This document shows positions 37,149 to 45,810 of a DNA stretch of 64,000 nucleotides, piece by piece. The first letter of the stretch is position 1, and each line of letters opens with the position of its first letter. A model generated the notes under the pieces. That model searched no databases, was not told the origin of the DNA, and worked only from the letters and a program-made list of their open reading frames with translations. Source of the stretch: Stappia sp. ES.058 (GTDB lineage: Bacteria; Pseudomonadota; Alphaproteobacteria; Rhizobiales; Stappiaceae). The stretch lies in contig NZ_LT629784.1 in assembly GCF_900105595.1 (NCBI RefSeq), forward strand, positions 2,356,001-2,420,000, in the 5' to 3' direction. Both the position numbers and the translations under genes were made by a program.

Positions 37149-37595
37149 TCAGTCCTCGATGCCCGGCATTGCGATCATGGTGAAAAGCCCGGTTGCGATA
37201 TGCACCTCGCCGAAATCGCCGACCCCATAGACATCGGCGCTCGCGACGGTCAGCGTGCGACCGGGCTTGATGACACGGCCGACGGCTCTCATCCGCTCGC
37301 CGCGCCCGGGATTGAGCAGGTTCATCTTGAACTCGGTGGTCAGGACGCCGTGGCCGGCGCCAAACAGGGACAAGGCCGCATAGCCGGCCGCGCTGTCGGC
37401 CAGCGTGCTCGTCACGCCGGCATGAAAAAACCCGTGCTGCTGGGTCAGCCCGGGATGGAACGCCGCGCCAAGCTCGACCCGCCCCGGCGCCAGCGCGACG
37501 ATCTCGGCCCCCAGCGTGGCCATGAACGCCTGACGGGCGAAGCTGGTGCGGACGCGCGTTTCCCAGTCCGTGTCGCGCGGCGCCATACCCGTCAT
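37149..37595 (-). CDS. PaaI family hotdog-fold thioesterase
   Basis: 148-residue hotdog-fold protein. The active-site segment 'QQHGFFHAGVTSTLADSAAGYAAL' (residues 53-76, split) contains the HGGxxxxLxD-like Asp at the start of the central helix. The C-terminal strand 'GFGEVHIATGLFTMI' closes the fold. Start ATG 37595 overlaps the liuR TAA by one base (TAATG), so translation is coupled. In many alphaproteobacteria such a gene sits in the leucine-degradation operon, perhaps to release CoA from stalled intermediates. Substrate not known. Confidence 0.88.
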   Translation of the reverse strand: MTGMAPRDTDWETRVRTSFARQAFMATLGAEIVALAPGRVELGAAFHPGLTQQHGFFHAGVTSTLADSAAGYAALSLFGAGHGVLTTEFKMNLLNPGRGERMRAVGRVIKPGRTLTVASADVYGVGDFGEVHIATGLFTMIAMPGIED

Positions 37596-38011
37596 TACGA
37601 TGTGTCCCCGGCGGCGGAAAACAGGTCGCCTGCCGGCCCCATCTCGGCCAGTCGCCGGCGACACCCGGCTTCCACCTCTTCCAGTTCCGAAAGCGTCAGA
37701 TCGATGTCCTGGCGCTTGGCGAGAAGTTCGGCGCGCCGGCTTTCGATGCGGCGCATCAACAGCTGCAGCTGCCCTGCCTCGCCGGGCGCCTTGGCATACA
37801 TGGTTATGATGTCTCGGATTTCGGCCAGCGAGAAGCCCAGCCGCTTGCCGCGCAGGATCAGCTTCAGCCGTGTCCGGTCGCCCGGCCGGTACAAACGCTG
37901 GCGTCCGCGGCGCTGCGGCGCCAAAAAACCCTCCGCCTCGTAAAAGCGGAGCGTGCGCGTCGTGACGCCGAATTCCTGGGTGAGCTGGGTGATGGTATAA
38001 TACGGCTGCAT
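37595..38011 (-). CDS. liuR: MerR-family regulator, LiuR-like
   Basis: 138-residue regulator. The MerR winged-helix motif is at the N-terminus (YTITQLTQEFGVTTRTLRFYEAEG, positions 5-28), followed by 'RLYRPGDRTRLKLILRGKRLGFSLAEI' and a coiled coil (about 80-125). No metal-binding cysteine cluster. The neighbouring ivd and matching operators at both this promoter and mccB identify it as the leucine/isovalerate-utilisation regulator. It is probably autoregulated, because the candidate operator lies 24-45 bases before its ATG. Confidence 0.9.
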   Translation of the reverse strand: MQPYYTITQLTQEFGVTTRTLRFYEAEGFLAPQRRGRQRLYRPGDRTRLKLILRGKRLGFSLAEIRDIITMYAKAPGEAGQLQLLMRRIESRRAELLAKRQDIDLTLSELEEVEAGCRRRLAEMGPAGDLFSAAGDTS

Positions 38012-38034
38012 GACCCCTCCAAAACCATGCTCTC

Positions 38035-38056
38035 TTACCTTTACGTTTTAGTCAAT
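38035..38056 (-). promoter_or_regulatory. Candidate LiuR operator upstream of liuR-thioesterase-ivd
   Basis: Minus strand: ATTGACT-AAA-ACGTAAA-G-GT-AA. It differs from the mccB site in five positions and shares the TTGACT and ACGTAAA blocks and their spacing. Located 24 bases before the liuR ATG, it fits autoregulation by a MerR-type protein. Confidence 0.65.
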
Positions 38057-38390
38057 ATGGATTTTTTTCCATAATTAATTCAGAAATATAAAGAGTAAGA
38101 TCCGCCGGGTCAGCCGCCTGAACCGCTCTGCCGGGCGGGACGGACATCGCCTTGCGCGCCTTTTCCGCATCGGCGCCTCCGTGCCTCCAATCCTTCGCCG
38201 GATCGCAATCGAACGACCGACAGCGGTTTTTCTTGGCGCCACGCCCGACACCGGCCAAACTGAGCTGTCACGGCTGGCGGCGCACGGGACCTCGCGCGCT
38301 TCCCCCACGCCGGGAGGTGCCGGAACCGACAGGACATCGCTCGCTGGGCAACACGCCAGCGACACCCGAAACCGACAAGGAGGCCCGCAC
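38057..38390. other. Gene-free interval
   Basis: I see no supported gene. The first 45 bases are AT-rich (around 38057-38100) and continue the liuR promoter region; the rest is GC-rich with open frames lacking ribosome sites. Confidence 0.5.
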
Positions 38391-38741
38391 ATGCCGACGG
38401 CAGGCAAAAGCACCACAACGCCCCACTCTTCGACAGCAAAGATCACCGGCCTGGCCGCCCTCGCCGCCATCCTGCTTGCTCTTGCTCCATCCGCGGCCGA
38501 GGCGGCCCGGCCCGACCTCAGGCGCATGACCTGCGCACAGGCGCAAACGATGGTCGCCCAGCGTGGCGCGGTCGTTATGACCACCGGCCAATACACCTAC
38601 GAGCGCTTCGTCAACGGCCCGCGCTGGTGCGACCGCTGGGAGGTGGTGCGCCCGGAGGTCGCCCGCACCCGGGACGCGCAGAGCTGCGTTGTCGGCTACA
38701 TTTGCGAGACGCCGCTGTTTCGTCCGTTCGAATGGGACTGA
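38391..38741 (+). CDS. Small exported protein with conserved cysteines
   Basis: 116-residue product with a strong AAGGAGG ribosome site 6 bases before the ATG. An N-terminal signal peptide (hydrophobic core 'ITGLAALAAILLALAPSA', cleavage near AEA-A) is followed by a mature domain of about 77 residues containing four cysteines (in 'MTCAQA', 'RWCDRW', 'QSCVVGYIC'), suggesting two disulfides in the periplasm. I recognise similar small alphaproteobacterial proteins with 'MTCAQA..MV...GAVV..TG.YTY.RFV', but know no function. Confidence 0.75.
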   Translation: MPTAGKSTTTPHSSTAKITGLAALAAILLALAPSAAEAARPDLRRMTCAQAQTMVAQRGAVVMTTGQYTYERFVNGPRWCDRWEVVRPEVARTRDAQSCVVGYICETPLFRPFEWD

Positions 38742-38996
38742 CGGGTGGATCACAGAACCGGTGTATTCCAGCCTGTTTCGGCCGGGCTCCTTTCCCGGTT
38801 CTAGGCATCCCGTTTGACGGAATTCCCCCAGCCGCTAAGGTGAACTTCGCGCTGCGGCAACTGCAGCCCGTGCCGACATGCTGAAAAACTGTCCATCGAC
38901 TGGCGCTTTTTCGGACTTGAGACGCACCGTTCCGGCTTGCGAAATTGAGAGCATGCTGGAGCCGGGAGACCGGACAAGGTCGCGCAGAGGGGGAGA

Positions 38997-40421
38997 ATGA
39001 CGGAAAAAGAGCCATTCAACGAAATGCTTGGGCCCGATGGTCAGCCCCGCATGCCCTACAAGGCGCTGGCGGAGTGGTTCTCAGGCATGTCGCCGGCCGA
39101 GATGCGAAGAAAATCGCGTGAGGCCGAAACCATCTTCCGCCGGCTGGGCATCACCTTCGCGGTCTACGGCACCTCGGAGGCAACAGAACGTCTGATCCCC
39201 TTCGATATCGTGCCACGCGTCCTGGCAGCGGCGGAATGGCGGCGGATTTCCGCCGGGATCGACCAGCGGGTCCGCGCCTTGAACGCCTTCCTGAACGACA
39301 TCTACCACCGTCAGGAAATCATTCGCGCCGGACGCATCCCCGCCGATCTGGTGATCCAGAACGAGGCCTTCCTGCCGGAAATGATCGGCTTTACCCCGCC
39401 CCGCAAGGTCTATGCGCACATCATCGGCACCGACCTCGTGCGCGTCGGCGAGGACGATTTCTACGTGCTTGAAGACAATACGCGCACCCCGTCCGGCGTG
39501 TCCTACATGCTGGAAAACCGCGAAACCATGATGCGGATGTTCCCCGAACTGTTTCAGCAGAACCGGGTCGCGCCGATCGAGCATTATCCCGATCTCTTGC
39601 GGGAAACGCTGGAAAGCGTCGCCCCGGCGAATTGCGACATCGAGGAGCCGACGGTCTGCATTCTCACGCCCGGGATCTACAATTCCGCCTATTTCGAACA
39701 CGCCTTTCTCGCCGACAGCATGGGTGTCGAACTGTGTGAGGCCCGGGACCTTTTCGTCGAGGACGGCATGGTCTACATGCGCACGACCCGCGCGCCGGAA
39801 CGGGTTCACGTGATCTACCGGCGCATCGACGATGCATTTCTCGACCCCCTCACCTTCCGGCCCGACAGCATGCTCGGCGTGCCGGGCCTGTTCGATGCCT
39901 ACCGGGCCGGGAACGTGACGATCTGCAATGCGCCGGGAACCGGCATTGCCGACGACAAGGCCGTCTACGCCTATCTGCCGGAGATCATCGAGTTCTACAC
40001 CGGTCAAAAGCCGATCCTGCAAAATGTGCCGACCTGGAACTGTGCCAAGGCCGACGATCTCGCCTATGTGCTCGATCATCTGCCGGAGATTGTCGTCAAG
40101 GAGGTTCACGGTTCCGGTGGCTACGGAATGCTGATCGGGCCGACCGCGTCCAAGCGCGAGCTGGCGGAGTTCAAGCGCCGGCTCAAGGCCAATCCGTCGA
40201 ACTACATCGCCCAGCCGACCTTGTCGCTCTCCGCATGCCCGACGCATGTCGCCTCGGGCCTTGCGCCGCGGCATGTCGACCTCCGACCCTATGTTCTGGT
40301 CGGCGACAAGGTGCGCATCACGCCTGGCGGGCTGACCCGCGTCGCCCTCAAGAAGGGCTCGCTCGTGGTCAATTCGAGCCAGGGCGGCGGCACCAAGGAC
40401 ACCTGGGTACTGGAGGACTGA
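38997..40421 (+). CDS. Circularly permuted ATP-grasp type 2 protein
   Basis: 474-residue soluble protein of the circularly permuted ATP-grasp family (older DUF404/DUF407). Signature stretches: 'YGTSEATERLIPFDIVPR', 'VLEDNTRTPSGVSYMLENR', 'VKEVHGSGGYGMLIGP' and 'DLRPYVLVGDKVRITPGGLTRVAL' (each quoted in part). These carry the ATP-binding Lys, Gly-rich loop and metal ligands, so carboxylate-amine ligation is expected. First gene of the Anbu cluster; its stop is 6 bases before the alpha-E gene. Confidence 0.92.
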   Translation: MTEKEPFNEMLGPDGQPRMPYKALAEWFSGMSPAEMRRKSREAETIFRRLGITFAVYGTSEATERLIPFDIVPRVLAAAEWRRISAGIDQRVRALNAFLNDIYHRQEIIRAGRIPADLVIQNEAFLPEMIGFTPPRKVYAHIIGTDLVRVGEDDFYVLEDNTRTPSGVSYMLENRETMMRMFPELFQQNRVAPIEHYPDLLRETLESVAPANCDIEEPTVCILTPGIYNSAYFEHAFLADSMGVELCEARDLFVEDGMVYMRTTRAPERVHVIYRRIDDAFLDPLTFRPDSMLGVPGLFDAYRAGNVTICNAPGTGIADDKAVYAYLPEIIEFYTGQKPILQNVPTWNCAKADDLAYVLDHLPEIVVKEVHGSGGYGMLIGPTASKRELAEFKRRLKANPSNYIAQPTLSLSACPTHVASGLAPRHVDLRPYVLVGDKVRITPGGLTRVALKKGSLVVNSSQGGGTKDTWVLED

Positions 40422-40427
40422 TACAAC

Positions 40428-41375
40428 ATGCTCGGCCGTACCGCCGCTTCGCTTTACTGGACCTCGCGCTACAACGAGCGCACGGAGAACATGGCCCGTC
40501 TGCTGGAAGTCGGCTATCGCCTGGCCATGACGCCGCGCCTGGGCCAGGACCTTTCCGACGACTGGCGATCGACACTGGTGAGCGCGGGCTGCGACAGCGC
40601 TTTCTTCGACAGATACGACGAGCCGACCAAGCGGGCCGTGGTTCAGCACATGCTGTTCGACCGCGACAACCCCTCGTCGGTCCGCTCCTGCATCGAGGCG
40701 GCGCGCAACAATGCGCGCTCCGTCAGAACCGCCATCACCGGAGAGATGTGGGAAAGTCTCAACACCACCTATCTGGAGTTCATGGACGTCCGCCCGCAGC
40801 ACATGACCGACAACAAGCTGCCGGACCTCCTCGCCTGGATCAAACAGCGCTCCATGCTGTTTCGCGGCGCCATGCTTGGAACCCTGATGCGCGATGCGGG
40901 CTATCATTTCAGCCAGTTCGGCGCCTTCATCGAACGCACCGACAACACGGCGCGAATTCTCGACGTGAAATACTGGATCCTCCTGCCGGACAACGAAACG
41001 ATCGGTGGCAATCTGGACCGATACCAGTGGACAACGATCCTGCGCTCCGTTTCCGCGCACCGAAGCTATCGGCACGCCTATCGCGATGCGCAGGTGCGTC
41101 CGTTCAACGTTGCGGAATTCCTGATCCTGCGAAAGGAAATGCCGCGGTCGATTTCTTACTGCTATGACTGGATCTCCGAAAGCGCCGCCGCGCTTGCGGT
41201 TCGCTATCAGGACAGCCCCGTGAGCTGCGACATGGCGCAAGGCACGCTGTCGCTTCTCGAGGAAACCTCGATGGACCGGATTTTCCAGGGCGGTCTACAT
41301 GAGTTCCTGGCGGATCTCATCGCCCGCAACAACGCGCTTGGCGCCCAGCTCGCTGCGGACTACCACTTCTCGTGA
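40428..41375 (+). CDS. Alpha-E domain protein (DUF403)
   Basis: 315-residue all-helical protein, the constant partner of the circularly permuted ATP-grasp enzyme. The N-terminus 'MLGRTAASLYWTSRYNERTENMARLLE' (split at residue 14) and 'RDNPSSVRSCIEAARNNARSVR' are diagnostic. No catalytic residues are known. Separated from the ATP-grasp gene by 6 bases and from the transglutaminase by 49 bases, so co-transcription is near certain. Confidence 0.92.
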   Translation: MLGRTAASLYWTSRYNERTENMARLLEVGYRLAMTPRLGQDLSDDWRSTLVSAGCDSAFFDRYDEPTKRAVVQHMLFDRDNPSSVRSCIEAARNNARSVRTAITGEMWESLNTTYLEFMDVRPQHMTDNKLPDLLAWIKQRSMLFRGAMLGTLMRDAGYHFSQFGAFIERTDNTARILDVKYWILLPDNETIGGNLDRYQWTTILRSVSAHRSYRHAYRDAQVRPFNVAEFLILRKEMPRSISYCYDWISESAAALAVRYQDSPVSCDMAQGTLSLLEETSMDRIFQGGLHEFLADLIARNNALGAQLAADYHFS

Positions 41376-41424
41376 CGCGGACAGGGCGCATGTCCGATAC
41401 GCGACCAACGGAGGCCGACGGCCC

Positions 41425-42240
41425 ATGCGCCTCGTCGTGAAACATCTCACCCACTATGTCTACGAGCAGCCGATTGCTCACATGATCCAGCAATTGCGTC
41501 TGACCCCCCACACCCAGGAGGGACAGAAAATCCTGTCCTGGTCGGTCACCGTCCCCGACCTCGAACGGGGCGCGCATTACACCGACGGCTTCGGCAACCG
41601 GGTCGATCTGGTCAGCCATCGCGACCCGGTGACCAAACTCGACGTTCTGGTCGAGGGCGTGGTGGAAACGAAGGACACGTCGGGGATCGTCGGCACCTTT
41701 CCTTATACCGCGCCCGATACGGTATTCCGGCGTTTTACCCATCTCACCCAGATGAGCCCGGCAATCCGGCGTCTTGGCGCCATTGCCGAGAATGCCGACG
41801 ACATTTCCGGCTTCCACGAGCTCATGCATGCCATCCGCGACAAGGTCGGTTACCAGACAGGCGTGACGGAGGTTCACACGACGGCGGCAGACGCGCTTTC
41901 GTCGGGCCTTGGGGTCTGCCAGGATCATGCACATATTTTCATCAGCGCCGCGCGCAGCATCGGCGTGCCGGCCCGTTATGTCTCGGGCTACATGCTGATG
42001 GAGGACGAGCAGGATTCCGAGGCGCATCATGCCTGGGCCGAGGTCAAGCTTCCCTCGCTCGGCTGGGTCGGCTTCGATGTCTCCAACGGCATGTGCCCGA
42101 CGGAGCGCTACATTCGCCTGACCTGCGGGCTGGATTCCCGCTCGGCCGCGCCCATTCGCGGCGTTCGCCGGGGGAGCGGCGGCGAAACCATGTCGGTTGA
42201 GGTGGCGGTTCTGCAGGAATCAGCGCAATCTCAACAATAA
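41425..42240 (+). CDS. Transglutaminase-like cysteine peptidase/amidase
   Basis: 271-residue enzyme with N-terminal beta-sandwich (1-105) and a transglutaminase-like core. Catalytic triad: Cys165 in 'GLGVCQDHAHIF', His202 in 'EAHHAWAEV', Asp218 in 'GFDVSNGMCP'. It belongs to the bacterial transglutaminase/protease group that travels with ATP-grasp and alpha-E proteins. ATG 41425 was chosen over earlier in-frame starts within the alpha-E gene. Cytosolic: no signal peptide. Confidence 0.92.
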   Translation: MRLVVKHLTHYVYEQPIAHMIQQLRLTPHTQEGQKILSWSVTVPDLERGAHYTDGFGNRVDLVSHRDPVTKLDVLVEGVVETKDTSGIVGTFPYTAPDTVFRRFTHLTQMSPAIRRLGAIAENADDISGFHELMHAIRDKVGYQTGVTEVHTTAADALSSGLGVCQDHAHIFISAARSIGVPARYVSGYMLMEDEQDSEAHHAWAEVKLPSLGWVGFDVSNGMCPTERYIRLTCGLDSRSAAPIRGVRRGSGGETMSVEVAVLQESAQSQQ

Positions 42241-42348
42241 GGCGTCTGTCCGCCTAACGGTTTCCCCCGAACTCCTCCAGAGTGTCATTTCAGGGAATCG
42301 GACTTCGCGGAAAGAGGCCGGCTCTTCCCGCAATGCGAACGGTGCAAC

Positions 42349-43080
42349 ATGACCTACTGCGTAGGCCTCAAGCTCGAACGCGGCCTTGTGATGGCCGCCG
42401 ATACGCGCACGAATGCGGGTCTCGACAATGTCGCGACCTTCAAGAAGCTCCACGTCTGGGAGAAGCCCGGCGACAGGGTTGTTTGCCTGCTGGCGGCCGG
42501 CAATCTCGCGATCACCCAGTCCGTGGTGAGCATTCTTTCGGAGCGGCTGGAAAGCGACGATCCCACCCGCCCCACCATGTTCTCGGTCGAAACGATGTTT
42601 CAGGCGGCACGGCTCGTGGGCAGCGTTGTACGCGATGTGCGCGCGATCGATGGCGACGCCCTTGCCGCCAATTCCGAGAGCTTCAGCGTGACGTTTCTGC
42701 TCGGCGGCCAGATCAAGGGAGAGGCCCCGCGGCTGTTCCAGATCTACTCCGCCGGCAACTTCATCGAGGCGTCCGACGACACGCCCTTCCTGCAGATTGG
42801 CGAGCACAAGTACGGCAAGCCGATCCTCGACCGGGTGACGCGACGCGACATGCGGTTGGGCCAGGCGGCGAAACTGGTGCTCCTGTCGTTCAACTCGACG
42901 CTCAGGTCCAACCTCTCCGTCGGCATGCCGATCGACATGCTGCTCTACAACACCGACAGCTTTTCTGCACATCGCCAGACGCGGATCGAGGAGACCGACC
43001 GATATTTCGCGGACATGTCGGACATGTGGTCGGAAAAACTGCGCGACGCGGTTGCGGAAATCCCGGACTTCGAGGTCTGA
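42349..43080 (+). CDS. Anbu (BPH) proteasome-type peptidase
   Basis: 243-residue Ntn-hydrolase of the Anbu family, ancestral-looking relatives of HslV and 20S proteasome beta subunits. The start 'MTYCVGLKLERGLVMAADTR' places Thr2 as N-terminal nucleophile after Met removal, with Asp18 and Lys33-34 ('FKKL') at the expected distances for the proteasome-like active site. 'GKPILDRVTRRDM' and 'LSVGMPIDMLLY' are typical. Distinguished from HslV by its length and neighbours. It follows the transglutaminase by 108 bases. Its physiological substrates are not known. Confidence 0.93.
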   Translation: MTYCVGLKLERGLVMAADTRTNAGLDNVATFKKLHVWEKPGDRVVCLLAAGNLAITQSVVSILSERLESDDPTRPTMFSVETMFQAARLVGSVVRDVRAIDGDALAANSESFSVTFLLGGQIKGEAPRLFQIYSAGNFIEASDDTPFLQIGEHKYGKPILDRVTRRDMRLGQAAKLVLLSFNSTLRSNLSVGMPIDMLLYNTDSFSAHRQTRIEETDRYFADMSDMWSEKLRDAVAEIPDFEV

Positions 43081-43204
43081 TCCGGCCGCAGCGCGACTTG
43101 CGAAGCCTGCAAGCGCATGGCCCGCGGGCGTTTCCGTCCACGGTCAGCGCGAAGACCGCCAGAGGCGCCGGCACCATGCGCCCGAAACAGACGTCAAAGG
43201 CGCA

Positions 43205-43990
43205 TCAGGAGGCGCGTGTCGCCGCCAGCACCAGCGCGGCCGCGTCGAAGTCGCGCCGGCGCAGCGCCCGCGTGCGCTGTGCCTCCTCGTCGGCGCCCCA
43301 TTGCTCGATGTTCCAGTCTTCGTCCAGATGCGCCGCCGACCAGAGCACTTCGGCCTCGAATGCCTCATGCGCAAGCGCCAGCGCCAGCAGCGCGGAGCCG
43401 GTCAGCGTGGTGGCGACATGCAGCGCGGCAAGCCACAGTGGCGACGCCGGTTCCAGCCGTTCGCGAATGCGCGCGATCAGCTCGTCGTCCTGGTGCACCG
43501 GCATGATGCCCTGCGCAAGAATAAAGCGTCCCGCATAGCGCGCTTCCGCCCAGGCAAGCACCCGGCCCCATTGCTCGTTCTGGCGCTGCACCAGCGTGTC
43601 CGGCATTTCCGCGCGGTAGAACAACAGATCGTTGCCGGCATACCCGGCGATGTCGTCGGCCACCTCCGCCATGCGTTTCGACACGGCATCGAGCGCGACA
43701 TTGGCAATCCGCGTCAACGGCATGCGCAGCGGGTCGATCTCTTTTTCCTGCGCGTCCCACTCGTCCGCGACCCGGCGCGCGAGGCCTTCGTCCGGCAGAA
43801 CCAGCCGGCTGCGCTGCGCGGTCTTGACCGGACGCCCGTCGAGCATCACGGAAAACCCGTCGGCCCCGGCATCCACCGACACAACGGTGTAGAAGCGCTT
43901 CGGCAGCTGCTTGCGCGACAGTGTTTTCGCGCGCTCGACGGGATCGATCGCCCCGCCCCCCGCTTCCAGCTCTTCCAAAAGATCACGCAT
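43205..43990 (-). CDS. ATP12 family F1-ATPase assembly chaperone
   Basis: 261-residue homologue of mitochondrial ATP12, which chaperones the F1 alpha subunit during ATP synthase assembly; alphaproteobacteria carry it as the ancestral form. Typical segments are 'KRFYTVVSVD...GFSVMLDGRPVKT', 'VADEWDAQEKEIDPLRMPLTR' and 'TGSALLALAL' near 195. Overlaps the HAD stop by one base, and the rluC-HAD-ATP12 order is one I recall from related genomes. Confidence 0.93.
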   Translation of the reverse strand: MRDLLEELEAGGGAIDPVERAKTLSRKQLPKRFYTVVSVDAGADGFSVMLDGRPVKTAQRSRLVLPDEGLARRVADEWDAQEKEIDPLRMPLTRIANVALDAVSKRMAEVADDIAGYAGNDLLFYRAEMPDTLVQRQNEQWGRVLAWAEARYAGRFILAQGIMPVHQDDELIARIRERLEPASPLWLAALHVATTLTGSALLALALAHEAFEAEVLWSAAHLDEDWNIEQWGADEEAQRTRALRRRDFDAAALVLAATRAS

Positions 43991-44685
43991 CAGGCAATGT
44001 CCCTTTCTGCCGTAAACAGCCGAAGATCGAGCGTCTCGGCCAGCGCGTCCTCCAGTTCGCCGAAGGCATCGATAATGCGCCCGGCGCCACTGGCCACCAG
44101 CATCTCGCGCGGATGATAGCCCCAGGTCACCCCGACCGATGCCACGCCCGCGGCACGCGCCATGTCAATGTCAAACGTCGTGTCGCCGATCATCACGGTC
44201 TTGTCGGCTTGCGCGCCGGTTTCGGCCATGGCCTGCTGGATCATCGCCGGATGGGGCTTGGAGGGCGCGCTGTCGGCGGTCTGGATGGTGGCGAACATCC
44301 GCTCCAGACCGTGTATTTCCTGCATGTGGCGCACGCCGCGCAGGGCCTTGCCGGTCGCGATGCCGAGCAGGACGTCGTCGCGCGCATGCAGCGTATCCAG
44401 CATGACCCGAGCGCCCGGATAGAGCGGATCGTGGTCGAGCCCGGCCAGCCGGCGCGCCACCTTGGCCTGGCGGTAGGCGTCCGCCATCGCCGGCACGAGA
44501 TGCGCATGCTCGGGCGCAACGAGGCGCCTGAAGGCGACATCGAGGGAAAGCCCGACGATCGACAGCCCCGTCTTTCGGTCGGGCGGAGTCAGCCCCACCG
44601 TTTCGAAGCCCACCCTCAGCCCGTGCAGGATCGTGTCCTGACTGTCGACCAGCGTCCCGTCGCAATCGAAAATGACAAGATACAG
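43990..44685 (-). CDS. HAD phosphatase (phosphoglycolate phosphatase-like), probable CTG start
   Basis: HAD subfamily IA hydrolase. If reading begins only at the GTG at 44613, the catalytic motif is lost; extending the same frame upstream restores 'YLVIFDCDGTLVDSQDT' with the nucleophile Asp. The frame is bounded by the rluC stop two codons upstream, and the only plausible initiator is CTG at 44683-44685, preceded by a consensus GGAGG 8 bases before it (44694-44698). This gives 231 residues with the full fold, including 'GIATGKALRGVRH' and 'MIGDTTFDIDMARAAG'. Substrate unknown. rluC upstream, ATP12 downstream with one-base overlap. Confidence 0.85.
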   Translation of the reverse strand: MYLVIFDCDGTLVDSQDTILHGLRVGFETVGLTPPDRKTGLSIVGLSLDVAFRRLVAPEHAHLVPAMADAYRQAKVARRLAGLDHDPLYPGARVMLDTLHARDDVLLGIATGKALRGVRHMQEIHGLERMFATIQTADSAPSKPHPAMIQQAMAETGAQADKTVMIGDTTFDIDMARAAGVASVGVTWGYHPREMLVASGAGRIIDAFGELEDALAETLDLRLFTAERDIA

Positions 44686-44688
44686 GGC

Positions 44689-45699
44689 TCAGTCCTCCGG
44701 ATCGTTGGTTTCGGGATCATACTGGGCGGCATCGAAGCCGAGCAGGTTCCAGCTTTGCTGCATATGGGCCGGCAGCGGTGCCGAAACGTCGATGGATCCG
44801 CGTCCGGAGGGATGCGGAATGACGATGCGCCGCGCATGCAGATGCAGCTTGTTCTGCAGGCCGCCCGGGAACTCGAAGTTCTCGATGTTGAAATACTTCG
44901 GATCGCCGATGATCGGATGGCCGATATGGGCGGCATGCGCGCGCAGCTGATGGGTGCGACCGGTGATCGGGCGCAAGCTCACCCAGGACACCTTCGGCCC
45001 GGCGTTTTCGACCACCGAATAAAGCGACACGGAATGCTGCGCATCCGTCTCGCCATGGCGCGCGATGCGCATGCGCTCCTCGTCCTCGTCACGGGCGAGA
45101 TAGGTTGAGATCCGCCCCTGACGCGGTTTCGGCACACCGGCAACCAGCGCCCAGTAGATCTTGCGGGTCTGGCGAGCGCGAAACGACTTCGACAGCGACT
45201 GCGCCGCCTTGCGCGTCTTGGCAAGCAGCAGGATGCCCGAGGTTTCGCGGTCCAGCCGATGCACCAGGCGCGGCTTCTCGCCCTTGGCGTCGCGGAAGGC
45301 CTCGAGCATGCCGTCGAGATGCCGGGTCAGACCGGAGCCGCCCTGAACGGCCAGCCCCGCCGGCTTGTTGAGCACCATGACCTCGCGGTCCTCATAGACC
45401 GTCATCGCCTCGACCGCCTCGCGATCTCCGGCAACGAGCTTGCGCGCCTTCGGCTTGGCGTTGGCGCTGTCCTTTGCCTGCACCTTGGCATCGACCTGCA
45501 TCGGCGGGATGCGCACGACCTGGCCGCCGGCGATGCGCGTGGAGGCCTCGACGCGCTTGCCGTCGACCCGCACCTGCCCGGTTCTCAGGAGCTTTTGCAG
45601 ATGCCCGAAGCCGAGCCCCGGAAAATGCGTCTTGAACCACCGGTCGAGACGCATACCGGCCTCATCCGTGGTGACGGTTCTTTGTTCAATACCGGACAT
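44689..45699 (-). CDS. rluC: RluA-family 23S rRNA pseudouridine synthase (RluC-like)
   Basis: 336-residue pseudouridine synthase. An N-terminal S4 domain (about 15-75, 'MRLDRWFKTHFPGLGFGHLQKLL' in part) precedes the catalytic domain, whose 'HRLDRETSGILLLAK' contains the essential Asp. 'ITGRTHQLRAHAAHIGHPIIGD' closes the active site. The S4-plus-catalytic architecture and rhizobial neighbourhood fit RluC; RluD is the alternative. Its stop codon is two codons before the CTG start of the HAD gene. Confidence 0.93.
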   Translation of the reverse strand: MSGIEQRTVTTDEAGMRLDRWFKTHFPGLGFGHLQKLLRTGQVRVDGKRVEASTRIAGGQVVRIPPMQVDAKVQAKDSANAKPKARKLVAGDREAVEAMTVYEDREVMVLNKPAGLAVQGGSGLTRHLDGMLEAFRDAKGEKPRLVHRLDRETSGILLLAKTRKAAQSLSKSFRARQTRKIYWALVAGVPKPRQGRISTYLARDEDEERMRIARHGETDAQHSVSLYSVVENAGPKVSWVSLRPITGRTHQLRAHAAHIGHPIIGDPKYFNIENFEFPGGLQNKLHLHARRIVIPHPSGRGSIDVSAPLPAHMQQSWNLLGFDAAQYDPETNDPED

Positions 45700-45810
45700 T
45701 GGCTTTCCTGATTGCTTCCGCCAGCATACGCGGCGATGCGCGGAAGCCGTGGGGATTTTGCCCTACCTAATCCCCCCTGCGCGGCAGGGCAAGCATTCCC
45801 GCACGCCCGC

